Shown: one piece after another, positions 25,501 through 37,800 of the stretch
Layout: each line of letters opens with the position of its first letter
Numbering within the stretch: position 1 is the first letter of the stretch
NCBI RefSeq assembly: GCF_003590095.1
Contig: NC_039483.1
Location: 16,430,001-16,494,000, forward strand
Direction of reading: 5' to 3'
From: Trichoplusia ni
Taxonomy: Eukaryota; Arthropoda; Insecta; Lepidoptera; Noctuidae
DNA length: 64,000 nt
The notes under the pieces: model-generated
Databases searched by the model: none
Told to the model about the DNA's origin: nothing
The model's input: the letters and a program-made list of their open reading frames with translations, nothing else
Position numbers and translations under genes: made by a program

Positions 25501-27340
25501 AAATACGAAAATTGTTATTTTGAGCCAAATTTCATTCATTCCATTGTAAATAGCAGAGTTAGGGCCCTGAACTCTGGTGAGTTCTCCAACCAAAATTGCG
25601 CCATGGCACCCTTACAATGTAGTACAAAGAATCCTTGCTGTTTTTCTATGATGTACAATAAATCATAACAAAACTGTTTTGTCGGATATACGTACTCGTC
25701 GAATATCATTACTACGTCGTAGCGGACAAATCATTTTTTAAAACAATGTTTTCTTTTAAATAGGTCAGAGCTGGCGCTGACCGGTATTTTCAACTGTCGG
25801 TACAATATCAAAATTGGCATATGCCGCCAAAAAAGGTGAACTTTGCTTGCATTGTCCACTTTCAATTAATACAATGTCATAGAAAAGTAAAAGGTACTAT
25901 TGTGAAGTAAATTGTTTAATAAAACGTGGTTTTATTCAGATTAGATTACAATATGAACATCATACATAATTAACATTGTTTAATATTCACTTATAAATAA
26001 GTATCGCCCATTGTTTTATTTAAAGTTTGATCTTTAGCCCTACATGCTTTTGGTTACGTAACTATTAGAAATGCAAAGAATCTAGCATAATTATTAGGAA
26101 ATTAAAGGGTGCTGGTGAAATGTTTTATGAATAATAAATTATTTGGCACTTGTATGGTCGTGATTGCTTATGATTTGGTACTATACAAAGGTAGAGTCAT
26201 GGTCATGGCACTAATTAATGCTTATAAGAAATTCGTGCTGGAGGTCTAATTTATAAATGATAACCAGATTTAATCACCCAAAAACATTAAAATGAGACTA
26301 GCACTTTTGAAGTTTAGTAGGAAACATACGTCCAACAGGTTAATAAAAAAATTCATTACTTTTCGTAATGAGTAACGAGCTCGGCCTTTGTTTGGGAAAA
26401 ATATTTCAGCTTTAGGTAAGTAGCTAATATTAATCTTCTTATAATAAAAATGTTTTCACTTTGGTTTTGGCATCCATTTAAAAAAAAAATCGTTTCAGTA
26501 AGATCTGCCTATGTTGAAACGAGGATCATTCAGGTTGGAAGGACTAAGTGAAAATCGTGTGGTAATTTGCTTTGACAGCTTCATAGCTACATATATCCTT
26601 TAATCCGTATTTAGGTATCTGTTCTTTATGTTAGAGAAACGATTTAAAATAAAAATAAAATATATCTTAAAGGCTTGTGATATTGGCCTGAATATTTTAT
26701 TATGTATTGTATTCAAATATTTATACAATAGCACATCACAATCACAAACACGTGTCTGTGATTGTGATGTGTGTGTGGAAATATTTAAAAGGTACAGAGT
26801 TCTTCAGAAAAAATGCACTCGTAAACAATTTGCGATGCAAATACTGGACTTTACTATGACGTTATTCAAGAAACTGACGTACGGTAATTTAGGTAATACG
26901 ATTTAAATTATTTGACATCTATTCACAATAGCATAAGCAAGAAAAATATTTCAAAATTATCAATTTTCGCAGAATGAAGGGTGGAAAGGTGATCAATGCG
27001 ATCTTTTTCCCAAATCTTCAGGACAAAAATATGAGTATTGTGTATTTGGAAGAAAAGAAGCGTTCTAAATACATACTTCTAAGAAAAAGTGTTAGACCGA
27101 TGCTTTAGTATCTTATTAAATAGGACAAAATTATCAGAAAAATGATTAAAATTATACTCTCAATGTATGAACCTGCGCCCCAAACTATATTCTAGTCATT
27201 TTGCGGAGTTTTTGCGTTGATGTCACTTCAACCCTGTATTAGCATATTTTGACTTTAATATGAAATCATGAAATCTTACCACATAAATCATAGAAAATGA
27301 AATTATATGTATCTTGTATCTTCGCGAGTAACGTCGCCAT
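22537..27340 (-). CDS. ELOVL family very-long-chain fatty-acid elongase (gene C), 279 aa
   Basis: Coding exons on the minus strand are 27340-27280, 25275-25091, 24521-24441, 23932-23770, 23412-23276 and 22749-22537 (TAG stop). Introns are GT-AG with phases 1,0,0,1,0. Exon 2 is 6 nt shorter than in A, B and D, so the motifs lie two residues earlier than in A and B. The start MATLLAKIQ has the context ACAAAATGG. Motifs: KLIDLMDT (121-128), in which the usual glutamate is aspartate (D124); HVFHH (144-148); HVIMYTYY (178-185); TTLQLVQF (205-212). Exon 2 starts DDRT rather than DPRT. The protein ends KKVKAN, and its last five residues KVKAN fit the KxKxx COPI retrieval signal for ER membrane proteins. 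It shares HFMMPI, CQPVDY and TTLQL with gene D, which suggests C and D are the closer pair. Function by family: condensing step of fatty-acid elongation. Substrate unknown. Confidence 0.95.
24255..24390 (-). repeat. SINE fragment with tRNA-like box
   Basis: The plus strand reads gggattgaacctgcaac, the reverse complement of a box-B-like ggttcaatccc, flanked by sequence typical of SINE bodies. Truncated. Lies in gene C intron 3. Confidence 0.35.
26732..26771. other. 40-bp near-perfect palindrome centred on CACGTG
   Basis: Left half 26732-26751 and right half 26752-26771 are complementary at all but one pair (26747/26756). The centre is acacgtgt, containing the E-box CACGTG. The arms read cacatcacaatcaca. 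It lies in intron 1 of gene C, about 0.5 kb inside the gene from exon 1. It may be a regulatory palindrome, a cruciform-forming site or a decayed foldback element. Confidence 0.6.
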
Positions 27341-27821
27341 TTTGTTGGCAAATATTGCTTCTATACTTTATCACTAAACTACGAACATCTAATAAGTAAA
27401 CGAGCCTACTACAGTCACCACTGCACAAAGACTAAAAGCGTTGGAATTGAAACATTCATTATAAACATGAAGTAATGTATTCCCGATTTTAAATGAAAAG
27501 TTACAATGACTTGCTAATAATAATATACGTAAGTCAGTTACAATTATCGCTCGGGAACATCATTTGGCATGAACTAATAACGAACAACCCTGTCTACCTG
27601 TTTATTGGCTCAATTTTCATATTTCATTTTCCGTCAAACTTCAAAGTAATTTCGCATAACGGCCGCTGTTAGACCAGAAAGGGTATCACATTTTTTTATT
27701 TGTGAAAGAGACATCGCTCTAAGTCGTCCATTGTGCTATCCCACTTCCACAACCGCAATAATATTGATTCAAGAGGCGGTGATTGGTTCTTAATGAGTTC
27801 CGAAATATCAATTATCAAAAT

Positions 27822-28156
27822 CATCGGCCTAGCCTTTTCCCAACTACGTTGGGGTCGGCTACCAGTCCAACCGGTTTCAGCTAAGTACCGGGAGCGACTG
27901 CCTATCTGACCTCCTCAACCCAGTTACCTGCACACGATACCCCTTGGTTACACTGGCTGTAAGACTTTTTCAAGCTTCTGACTACCTGTAACGACTGTCA
28001 AAGATGTAGGAATAACAGCCCGTACGCACAATTTAACGTGCCTTCCGAAAAACGGAGGAACTCGTTATGACAAAGATGGTCACCCATCTACGGACCAACC
28101 GCGTCAATCATAGCTTAACCTGTGATCGAATCACTTAGCTTAGTCACGAGCTCCTC
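27822..28156 (-). mobile_element. 5S-rRNA-derived SINE with 19-bp target-site duplication
   Basis: A perfect 19-bp direct repeat (aaatatcaattatcaaaat) flanks the element at 27803-27821 and 28157-28175. Read on the minus strand, the 5' part resembles the internal promoter half of 5S rRNA: gatcacaggttaagc, then gcggttggtcc, then gatgggtgacc. A 200-bp body follows and the 3' end reads aaaggctaggccgatgat. A long target duplication with no coding capacity is the mark of a LINE-mobilised SINE. Other copies: 7686-7935, 56448-56690 (lacking the 5S head) and a fragment near 54770-54850. Confidence 0.85.
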
Positions 28157-28639
28157 AAATATCAATTATCAAAATAGGAGAAAATAAGTTAATGCAACTA
28201 CTTTTTGAGAAAGCATCTGTTCATGTTACGAATGAAAACGTTCTATTAGTTCCAATACTCGGCCTTTTACTGAGGAAGGGCTTTGATCTTTCATCTCTTT
28301 CTGCCACTTTATTTTGGGTGTATATTTCTAGTATGCATTCATTGAGAATGTGTCCTTGATGCCTGACGTATTGGTAATGATTGAGCAAAAGAAATTTCAA
28401 TAAATAATGATGAAGTAGGTACAAAATGCCGTGTAATGGTGACTTTTCCATTTTACTCTTACTAGCAATATCTTAAGTGAAACAGCAATTTATTGTATGT
28501 TGAGTTACCTGAAAAATAAAGTTGCTTTTCGGATGAGCTTTAGAAGTTAAAGAAATTTAATGAAAAAGACATTGATTTCATTAGTAAAAGTAGAATCACA
28601 ATAAAATCTTACCATGTTATTGTTTAGTGAGGGTTATGT

Positions 28640-28830
28640 CATAAAATTTTTAGGGTTTCATACCAAAACAGTAGTCTGTCCGTGAGTCACCAAGCTGTGT
28701 GTAGCTAGCTAGCTAGGTAGTTAAAATGTTCACTTATAATGTACTTATTTTCTTTGTCGTGTTTGTACGGAACCCCCAGTGCCGCGGATATGACTCGCAC
28801 TTAACAGTTTTTATAAGTAAGATACCGTAG
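28640..28830 (-). repeat. Inverted copy of the 17057-type dispersed repeat
   Basis: The plus strand carries gtttgtacggaaccccc and gactcgcacttaac, the reverse complement of the gttccgtac and cgagtcggac parts of the family. It includes a (tagc)n run at 28702-28717. No coding content. Confidence 0.5.
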
Positions 28831-29943
28831 TAGGTCGGTCGAAATATGGCAAGTAGGTCTTTGTCCTAATGTGCAATGACAAAAACAACAAATATTTAAT
28901 AGTATGTTTTGATTAATATGAAACAGGAGAAAGTATATTATGTAGTAAGGTACTAAGTAAATTAATTGTAATTTTCGCATCTATTAGCATATTTATGTTG
29001 TAAGTTTTCAGGCTGATGGGCCGTGATATATTATTTTTTGGAATTAATGTGACGTGATAAGGTGAGTGTATTGATTGTCATTTGTTTTTATAAATTTATG
29101 TCTATCACATATTCGTTACCTGGGCCTTTGGTAGGTACTGGCATGGACAACTCTACGGCAAATTCAGAGATCTCTACTATACTTACTGGTGTGGGAATAT
29201 GTGTGTCTACTTAGTGAATTTTAGCATTTCATTCAGCTTTATTTTCGGAATGTGAGTTTGGCCTCGTGTAGGACAAGGTGCATTATTGGACCCTCTTCTT
29301 ATCATCTGGAAACTTCCATTTTGAGGAGATGTAGTAGAATTAGGTATTCTCGGTTAGAAAATTTTTACTGATGACGCTTTTATGAATTTTCATACGACAT
29401 TACTGGAAGGTTACGAAATTCTTTTTAAGCAAATCAATTATTTATGAACTAGATTTGAGTATTTCTTCAGAAAACTTTTATATCAGATTCCGAACAACAT
29501 TTATATGATAAGAATTATCTAGAGAGTCAAAACAGTTAGATCTCCAATACCCGGCTAAGTACTCGTATGAGGCATTAAAACAAACAAATTATAATAAAAA
29601 TTACCCATTTATTTCTGATCCTCTTAAAATTACAAGTCTTCTGTGTTTGTTTAAGCAGTTTTCTTTTTTTCATATAAAATATACCCTGTATTCTCTGCAA
29701 AATATTTGACAAAGTACCTAATGACAAAACTGTATTCTAATGAATGTATTGAATTACTTTCTAGAACTTTGCATAATTATATCATGATTACATCATTGCA
29801 AATACATCATAATAAACGGTAATAAGTTAGAAGAGCTCATTTGCGAACCATCCCTACTGCGTGTTTCCGTATTTTCATGATTTTATTTTATTGGAATGAC
29901 ACATTTTTTTCATATTTACCTCTTCCTAAAATCGTTATTATTA

Positions 29944-30087
29944 CTAGCCTGGAATGTCCCACTGCTGGGCAAAGGCCTCCCCACTCTTCTTCCACTTGTC
30001 TCTGTCATGAGCCGCGAGTGACCAGTTCGGTAAGAACGAATCCAGGTCATCCCGCCATCTCCGTTTGGGTCTGCCTCGCTGACGTCG
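29944..30087 (-). pseudogene. C-terminal fragment of an RTE-like LINE reverse transcriptase
   Basis: The minus strand reads 47 residues and a stop. The fragment contains GRPKRRWRDDLD, then DRDKWKKSGEAFAQQWD. The pattern GRP..RW.DD......DR..W...GEA.AQQW is the characteristic C-terminal end of RTE-clade ORF2 proteins in Lepidoptera. Everything upstream (endonuclease and reverse transcriptase domains) is missing, as expected for a 5'-truncated insertion. Similar shorter ends lie at 41935-41979 and 58294-58351. Confidence 0.8.
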
Positions 30088-31194
30088 GTTTTTTGTCAGG
30101 TAAAATCGTATTTAGAATATTTTGTAGAGAACAAAGGATAATTAAATTCGTTTAAATTTGTACCTTTCATTAAATTGATGTGATCAAAACTGTTTTCGAA
30201 ATACGTTATCCTAAATTTAATATAACAACTTAGAATTAAAATAATATCGTATATCCAAAATAAAGTATTAGCTATTTTACAATGACGAAAATTCTGCATA
30301 TAATAATAATATTTGTAATCATGGCGACCGAAATCATAAGTAATCAAAATCAGTCATTAAAGGAATAGTTAAATCAATAAAAATAACAACAAAATTAAAG
30401 GAACGGATTTAAATACAAAATAAAAATAAAAGAAAGTAACTTATATTAAAATAGAGTAAGATACAAATACTGTTTGATCTAAGGGTACATTTACATGCTT
30501 TGCGACCGATCGTGAAGTCATATTTGCGGCTGATGTGAAAAAGTATAAAAAATTTGTGTTGGGTGCAGGGCGTGATGGGGCGACGGCTCATAATGCCAAA
30601 TATGGCGTCAGATTCCGGACTTGCCTTCCTCCTGTTGTGCATATTCTAAATTGTATTTGGTTGAGGACCATATTTACACTCAAAATGTATCTACAGATAT
30701 ATTTCTAATATTTAAATACTTAGACACCACAATTTTATTTTCCTGGAGTGTAAATGACCATTTCACCGTCACTAAACTGCCATCGTTTTTAAAGTGGGCA
30801 GCGTCAGAAATCTTTTGCATTAGCCATAAACAGTGTAGCGCATGATACATACATAAGTACCTTTTTAAGATATAATACTTTGATAACTTATTTTCTCTCT
30901 CTTTTTTCAATCATCTATGGGGTGCGTTTTGATCGGCCGTAATGCATGGAATTATACCAAGGGCAACTTGCATACTTATGCAAAATCGAAGTAAATCAAA
31001 GCGATTGAATAAAATTTAATATCGCAAAAGAAAATAATATAAAAGAGTCTAGGTATTACAACATTGCATTGACGCAGACTCGATTAAAAATGTATGGAAA
31101 TGACATTCTCATTTTGACACTGACGTACTTTTAATTTCGCAGTTCATTACATCTGAAGGATTTAACATTCGAATTCGCAATTGTCTTATAAACT

Positions 31195-31200
31195 TTTATT
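31195..31200 (-). terminator. Candidate polyadenylation signal, gene D
   Basis: First AATAAA on the minus strand after the gene D stop, about 600 nt downstream. Confidence 0.35.
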
Positions 31201-31801
31201 TCAAATCTTTGATCTTCTTCAACCATTTAGGCTATGCAGTATGAGTTGCCCGTCATTGAAAAACTACAATATTTCTTAAGAAGATCAAATTAAAATAAGA
31301 AGCGTAATAACAAAAGGTCCAATGAGTACGGATATATTAATATAACATACCTTAACCGAACATCCAACTATTTGTACAAATATACAAACAACTAATCTAA
31401 TAGAAGTAAAGTCTATTCAGAATGTCGTTGTACTTTGTCATATGTGTTTGGGATTTTGCCCATTTTTCAAACTATCACACTTTGGTTTGGTATAAAAATG
31501 TTAATTGTAAGAGCTTAGATTAAGACTTCGAACATCTTTGTAATCCTCTCTTATCCTCTGTCAAGCATTTCTATAGTTCTTCACTCAAATTGATGAAATT
31601 TTAAGCTACGATTCTATGCCAAAGTTCCACGATGGAAAATTTCTTAATAATAAATCAAAGTTCACAATAAAAAAAATATAGTTCTTTGTCAACATTCAAA
31701 CAGCAAAATCCTGAACACATAAAATATATCACACAGCAAAAAGCCAGTCCACAACTCGTTTAAATCTTAAAAACTAGAACTATCACAATTGAAGTCTTTT
31801 A

Positions 31802-34800
31802 CTAGCACTCTTTGTCTTTATCATCTACAGTAACTTGGTTCTTTTGGGGGTTTCTGCTCTTGACGTAGCTGAGGTAGTAGAAGTTACCAAACATGTAGAT
31901 GAAGAGACCAGCGTTGAGGGACAGTAAGAAGTTAATGCCCTTAGGGTAGTTGCAGTCACCGAACATTACACTAAAGTTGTGGTAGAAAATGATGCAGAAT
32001 TGTATCTGGAAATAAAAGAAGAAGGTAAGTTTCATAAACCGGTTAACGTTTGCATAATTATGGACATGAACATGAGAAAACATATACTACGAAAGATATT
32101 GAATACATTTATCCAAACACATTGGGTTGAGTTTCGTAACCATGCATGTCACAGCCACAAAGACACCAGAACATTCATGGATGAGCCAAAGGCTTGTCTT
32201 GCAGGGGATAAAGACCGTGACACGTTGGTTTGGCGTGCTGACCTATACCACTAGGATATCAAGGCAGCGATACAAATATTTGCCTTGTTATTTACCATTT
32301 CTAAAGAGTAAAGAATTTACAAATGTAGTAAATTAGTAATTTACATAAAATTAAACTTTAGCGGATGTAAGACTTGCAAATTAATATACTTGGTACGGTA
32401 TTTTAATTAAATTGCATAAATAAATTTTGTGGTTTTTAATTTCTTTAATTATTTAGCATTTTGTTAATTTCAGAATCTAATATATTAGTTGGCTAAGTTA
32501 ATGTACCTGACCTACCTCCTAGTACTTTGAGTTATTATTTTTTTCTACCACGTATCTAGTTTTGAACCAAATAAAAATTAAATCGTTTATATTTATCGTT
32601 ATCAGAAATCTAAAATGAAATCAATGATTTCAGCGTATGAAAGGTGCAAAGTCAGTTGTCCCTATTGAAAGAGCGTCTTTCTTTACGATTTCATAACAGA
32701 AACAATAAAACTCCTTTCAAAATACATACCAACTGCAGAGTAGTGACGTGCCTCTTCCACCAAAGGTATTTCTGGTACTGAGGACCGAGACCAGAGATCA
32801 GGTAGTAAGTGTACATGATGATGTGGATGAACGAGTTGATGACTCCGAGGAGTGTTCCATGGCCACCTGAAATATCAGAAGAAGAAGGTTAGGAGGTTAT
32901 GAAGTAGTTTTTGTAAGAGTTTTGGAATGAAAAATAGAATATTAACTGTATCTAGTAAAAAATTATGCATATCCTTTTCTTTATTTCTTTTTGATTGCTA
33001 GGCATCGAATATAGTTTTTTTCGGGTTTTAGTTTTTATTTCATTTAACTATCACAATTTTTCGGAAACTTTATAGTTCTGTTGGATGTGTTATTACAAGA
33101 ATAATGTATCCCTTGATTTTGATTTCATAACATACCTGGCAAGAATTTGACACCGATCCATGCACAGATGGGCATCATGAAGTGGTGGTACAGGTGCAAG
33201 AACGTGATCTGTCTGTTCTTCTTTCTTAAAACAAAGAAGACTGTGTCCAGAAGCTCAATGATCTTTGCTGTGAAGTACCACCAGACTGCCGCTGCCATCT
33301 GGAAAAAATAATAATCGATTAAGAAGTAGCTAAGTATACGTATAATCCTGGCCCCCCTCGTATATAATATATACCACAAATATTTAAGAAATAAATTTAA
33401 TAATTGTTTTTTTTGTAGGTCATAATTTCACAAAACAATGCTCAAATGCTTAATGCTTAGCTGAACTTATATCGTATAAATGTGAATTATAAATATAATT
33501 GAATAAATAAACTTATATGAAGCACTTACTCTGGTAGCCTTAGGGCTGTTGGAATAGTCAACTGGTTGGCATGAAAAGTTGTAGTCATTCCACCATCCGG
33601 AAGCTAAACCCTGAAAATGAAAATTATTTCCTCATGATTTTACATATAACATATATTCATAATAACCCATAAAAGGGAATAATCTCTACCAACGACACAT
33701 AAATTTTAATGACCATAAGTTCTTTTCCTTCAACCTTCAAATCTTTCTAATACCGATAGTATTGGAAATTTTCTAGATCTGGTGTAGGAATTCCGATTGC
33801 CATTCAGAAATTACTGAACAAGCATAACTGTCGAGTCTTGGTTTAGTTTGATAATACAAATTCAAGACCGAATCAAAAACCGAATCAAAATAAAAACAGA
33901 ACCAAACTTTGAGAGTTAGGGAATATATCTGGCTTGTTATACTTACCTCATAAACCAGAAAGACACTCATCAGGATCTGTGAGACATTATAGAGAGCAAT
34001 GGTGTTCTTCAAGTCGTATGGTTTCCTATCTCTCATGTATCGAGGTCCGACTGAGGTGCAGAAGTAGAGGTAAGTAGCCAAGAGTGTAAGTAGTGGCCCT
34101 GGTCCAGACATTAGCCACCAGTTCTCCGTCCGAGGATCTGGAAAAATAGAATGCATCTCTATTAATATTGACAGATATATTTATTCAAGTGGACTTGGTC
34201 TTGTTAAGTTTGTCGCATAGAATCGAAGTCATGAGCTAAAATTACCAACAAATAGTCCATAAAACAAAACCAATTTCAGCGAGTCAAGTCAAGCGAATCA
34301 GGCAGAGATAGCGAGATGACCTTCGATATTACCGAATTGGTCTCTTACGGCTTTTGAGAGAGACAAAAAAAGAGGAGAGGACTTGTGCAGTGGAGCAATG
34401 GCTCGTAATAATTATGTATAACAATTATGTAACCTGTTTAATTTGATCCAGGACACAAGCTTGATACTAAATGATGAGCCTTTTCCTTAGGTATACATTA
34501 CGATATTTAAATAAACTAAACATTTTGCAATTTTTCACCACCTAATAAACGATTGGCACAAGCAAAGGTTTTCCTCCGCAAATGATTGCTATTGTAATTC
34601 TGAGCGGCTCTAAGTGGTTATTTTAAAATTAGAATTAGAATATTCTTATTATTTTAATTATTATTTAGGTAGTTGTATCATGGAAAGGTTGACGTTATCC
34701 TCTGCATCAAAAAATATTCACAGGACTTTATGTTATTATTATAGAGCTAAACAAGCCTTGTAAACAAACAAGATTATACAGGAAAATAAATAATAACTGT

Positions 34801-37800
34801 CGTTTATTTTATTATCTTGTAATTATTCCGTTTCCGTAATATTACGTAACGTCATAAGAAAGAGGATAATATTTCAATAATGATCTTAGTCAATAATAAA
34901 CAAACGGGCAGAAAATCTGGTTTCTGAATACCCCATAATTCTCCTTCCATTCCGAATTATCAGAAATATTTCGGAAGCTAGTCATAGCTTAAAGAATAAA
35001 TTATTCAAAAGGTGTGATTACCATTTAATCGATTGTTTTTTGAATGTAGACAGGGAAGGGCCTTAGGCACATTACATTGTATAACTATTTCATTGCGTCT
35101 GGATTACGTCAAAATAGGCGGAAACAACACTAAGTTGATTACAATAATAATCATATTTGTTTGCGGGGCTGTGCGTATGCGCAGGTTATGGTACACGCAT
35201 TTTATTATAAGACAGAGCGGTAAAATGTAAATGATCATACATTTTTTACGGGTTTTAAAGAATCGAATTCGTAATACAAAAAAGTTTATTCAAAATATTA
35301 AAAATTTGCATTTTCATTATTTTAAATAAATTTATTTTGGGATAAATGAATCTCAACTGAAATGAACGTTCATTTTTCTTTTTAATTATTTCTTGTCCTG
35401 GGATTATTAATATAACTTAGTTTTTTAAGGATATAAAGTATTTAATAATCACTATCATAGTAACGCATTTTTTTAAATAATATATTATTTTTAATATGCC
35501 TAATGTTCTTTAGTAAACTAATGTTAAGCTCGAGATTTGATATAAAAATTAAAAATATGATCAAATAAGGATCATCTCAACCAATTCAATATTCCATTGG
35601 ATTATCTGATTTAATCAGATCTGACAGCGGATTCCTCTTCAAAATATTCAACAGACTTATTACTACAGGACGGTAACTATATAAAACCATATCCTTTCTC
35701 AAGAATAAACACTTCTATAGTAGTCCTTAGTCAAATAGTGATCCAATCCTTAGCATCAAAAAACGATTGTACAATTTCCTGGTTTTTGTCAGACACTATA
35801 GACCATTATCACTGTCATAAATTCCATTCTAATAAGCTTCAAAGTGCGCAGAAGACGTCGTTCAGATTCGAAACAAAAACACATCTCCTAGACCCACCAC
35901 TAAGAATGTACTTTCAAGTCCTCACACGTTTGTTCAATAAACATAGTGACATCGTCGATGTAACGATTTAATCACCATATCGCGATGGGTTTAAACTGGT
36001 AAACATGGTCAGTGTACTGTAATAATAATATTGGGAATATGTGAGTGTTTATCTATCAGTTTGCTGATTTTTTATTGCTATAGAACGATGTTGCGTAATT
36101 TTGGAGTTTATTTGGCAGCATGCTAGTTTTCTGATATTGAAAAAGAAATATTTTATTTGAATAAGGAATCTCTAATTTGACTATCCATCCTCCTTCTTTT
36201 CTTAAACTTCATCTCGGTTTTTTATTCAAATTGATCGCTACAACCTATTTTGCTTGGAGAACATCAGTTTTGCAAACTGTCAATCTCGTCGAATTAGCGA
36301 AATTTTTCGACCGTCATGGCTGTTAATGAGACTAGACTGAGAGAAGTCAGTGACTTGCAGTCAAGAGCAATTTGCGTGCTTGCCAAAATAACAAGAGATC
36401 TCTTTAACATGCTAACACTTCCTCTTCTTTCCCTTCGACACCGAACATCTGACGATACCAAACAAAACATCTAACCTCTATAAACAGTGCCGCTAACATT
36501 GGGCATCTTCTGCATCACAAAGAATATGTCTTAACACGAAAACCACTACAGGAGTAATACAAACAATTTGTCAATAAGCAACAATAAAAAAGCTTTATCG
36601 TCAAAAAATGCATAAAAAAAATTGGATTTTGTAAGAATATGAGTTACAGACCATTTAATATAATCATTATTTCTTTGATCATGTATTCTTGGTACTCTAA
36701 GCAAGCGTTGAGTCACTTCGCGCAAAATTTACAACACAGCAATATTTAAGTATAGTTGCAATAAAACATCTACGGAAAAGGTGCGATCGATCCTTTTACT
36801 ATGAACTGTTTGTGGGACCACTATCATTGAAAAAGAGGAATGCAACTATACAGCACACGTAACGGCGTCTTGCTCACACAACGACAACAGTCCTACTCTA
36901 GGGCATCATATCAGCAATCAGTTAATTGCAATGACATCTCCATTCAGACAATTTTAGTCATCAATTTATTAAAAGACCTTTTGCATCAAGATTGTTGGGC
37001 TCGGCCTAACCTTTGTGACGTTTATTATTATTAACAACTGTATAATTTTATTATGAAGCCATCTAAGCGTTAAGGTATGTGCCTTTCCGTATTCCACCTG
37101 GTGTGAGAGCAAGATGGAATACGACATGTCGTAGAGCGTTGTCTCGCTTCGACAAATGAAAAAGTTTTACTTTTAGAGGTGGTGTAAGGCTTTTACTTCC
37201 CCTTTGTCATGCAAAATAATTTCCTTCTACGTTTTGATTCGGATGAAAAATAATCAAAATTTCGAATTGATTTGAATCAGTTTTGTAAATATTGTTATAA
37301 TCGTCATAGTATTACAGATATGGTAAAATGGAGTAAAGCAATATCTTTGATAGTTTTTGGCCTCCCTTATATGAATGATCAATATTACATATATTAAACG
37401 GACTTATCCCCCAATCAACAATTAGATACTTAAATTTTCTTTTTTAATTGCCCGTTTTTGATCAAATACTTGAGTATTTTTTTCATTCCCATGAACAAGA
37501 GTTTTAACAATACGACCGTATTTCACAAAAGCTCATTACACATCAAGATAAAACATGTGTTTTATTCTACCAAACGTCAATCATATCATCATAAGTATAA
37601 TTATAATCACCACGGAAAGTCTTGCTATGCAAAAGAATTATAGTAATTATTGCAGCGTGTTACACATATTAGGCAAGTTGAACTACATGCAAGGACGGTG
37701 TAATTGTCTTTAAATATAATACTCTTTAGTAAACACCATAGAATTACAAAAGTGAAGTTCATTATTTAGTGTAACGGTACAATGGCGGGCCTATGGCTAA

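Larger units (their letters stand above)
27341..31801. other. Spacer between elongase genes C and D
   Basis: Contains the 5' flank of gene C at its left end and the 3' flank of gene D at its right end. It holds a short dispersed repeat (about 27661-27754), a 5S-derived SINE (27822-28156), a reverse copy of the 17057-type repeat (28640-28830) and an RTE-like LINE C-terminal fragment (29944-30087). Open frames at 30409-30910 are AT-rich and not recognised. Confidence 0.6.

Noticed and set aside
36512..36530. A 12-base match (cacaaagaatat) to exon 4 of gene C, with the minus frame reading DIFFV
   Set aside because: The match is short, the following residues depart from RKK, and no neighbouring exon sequence is conserved.
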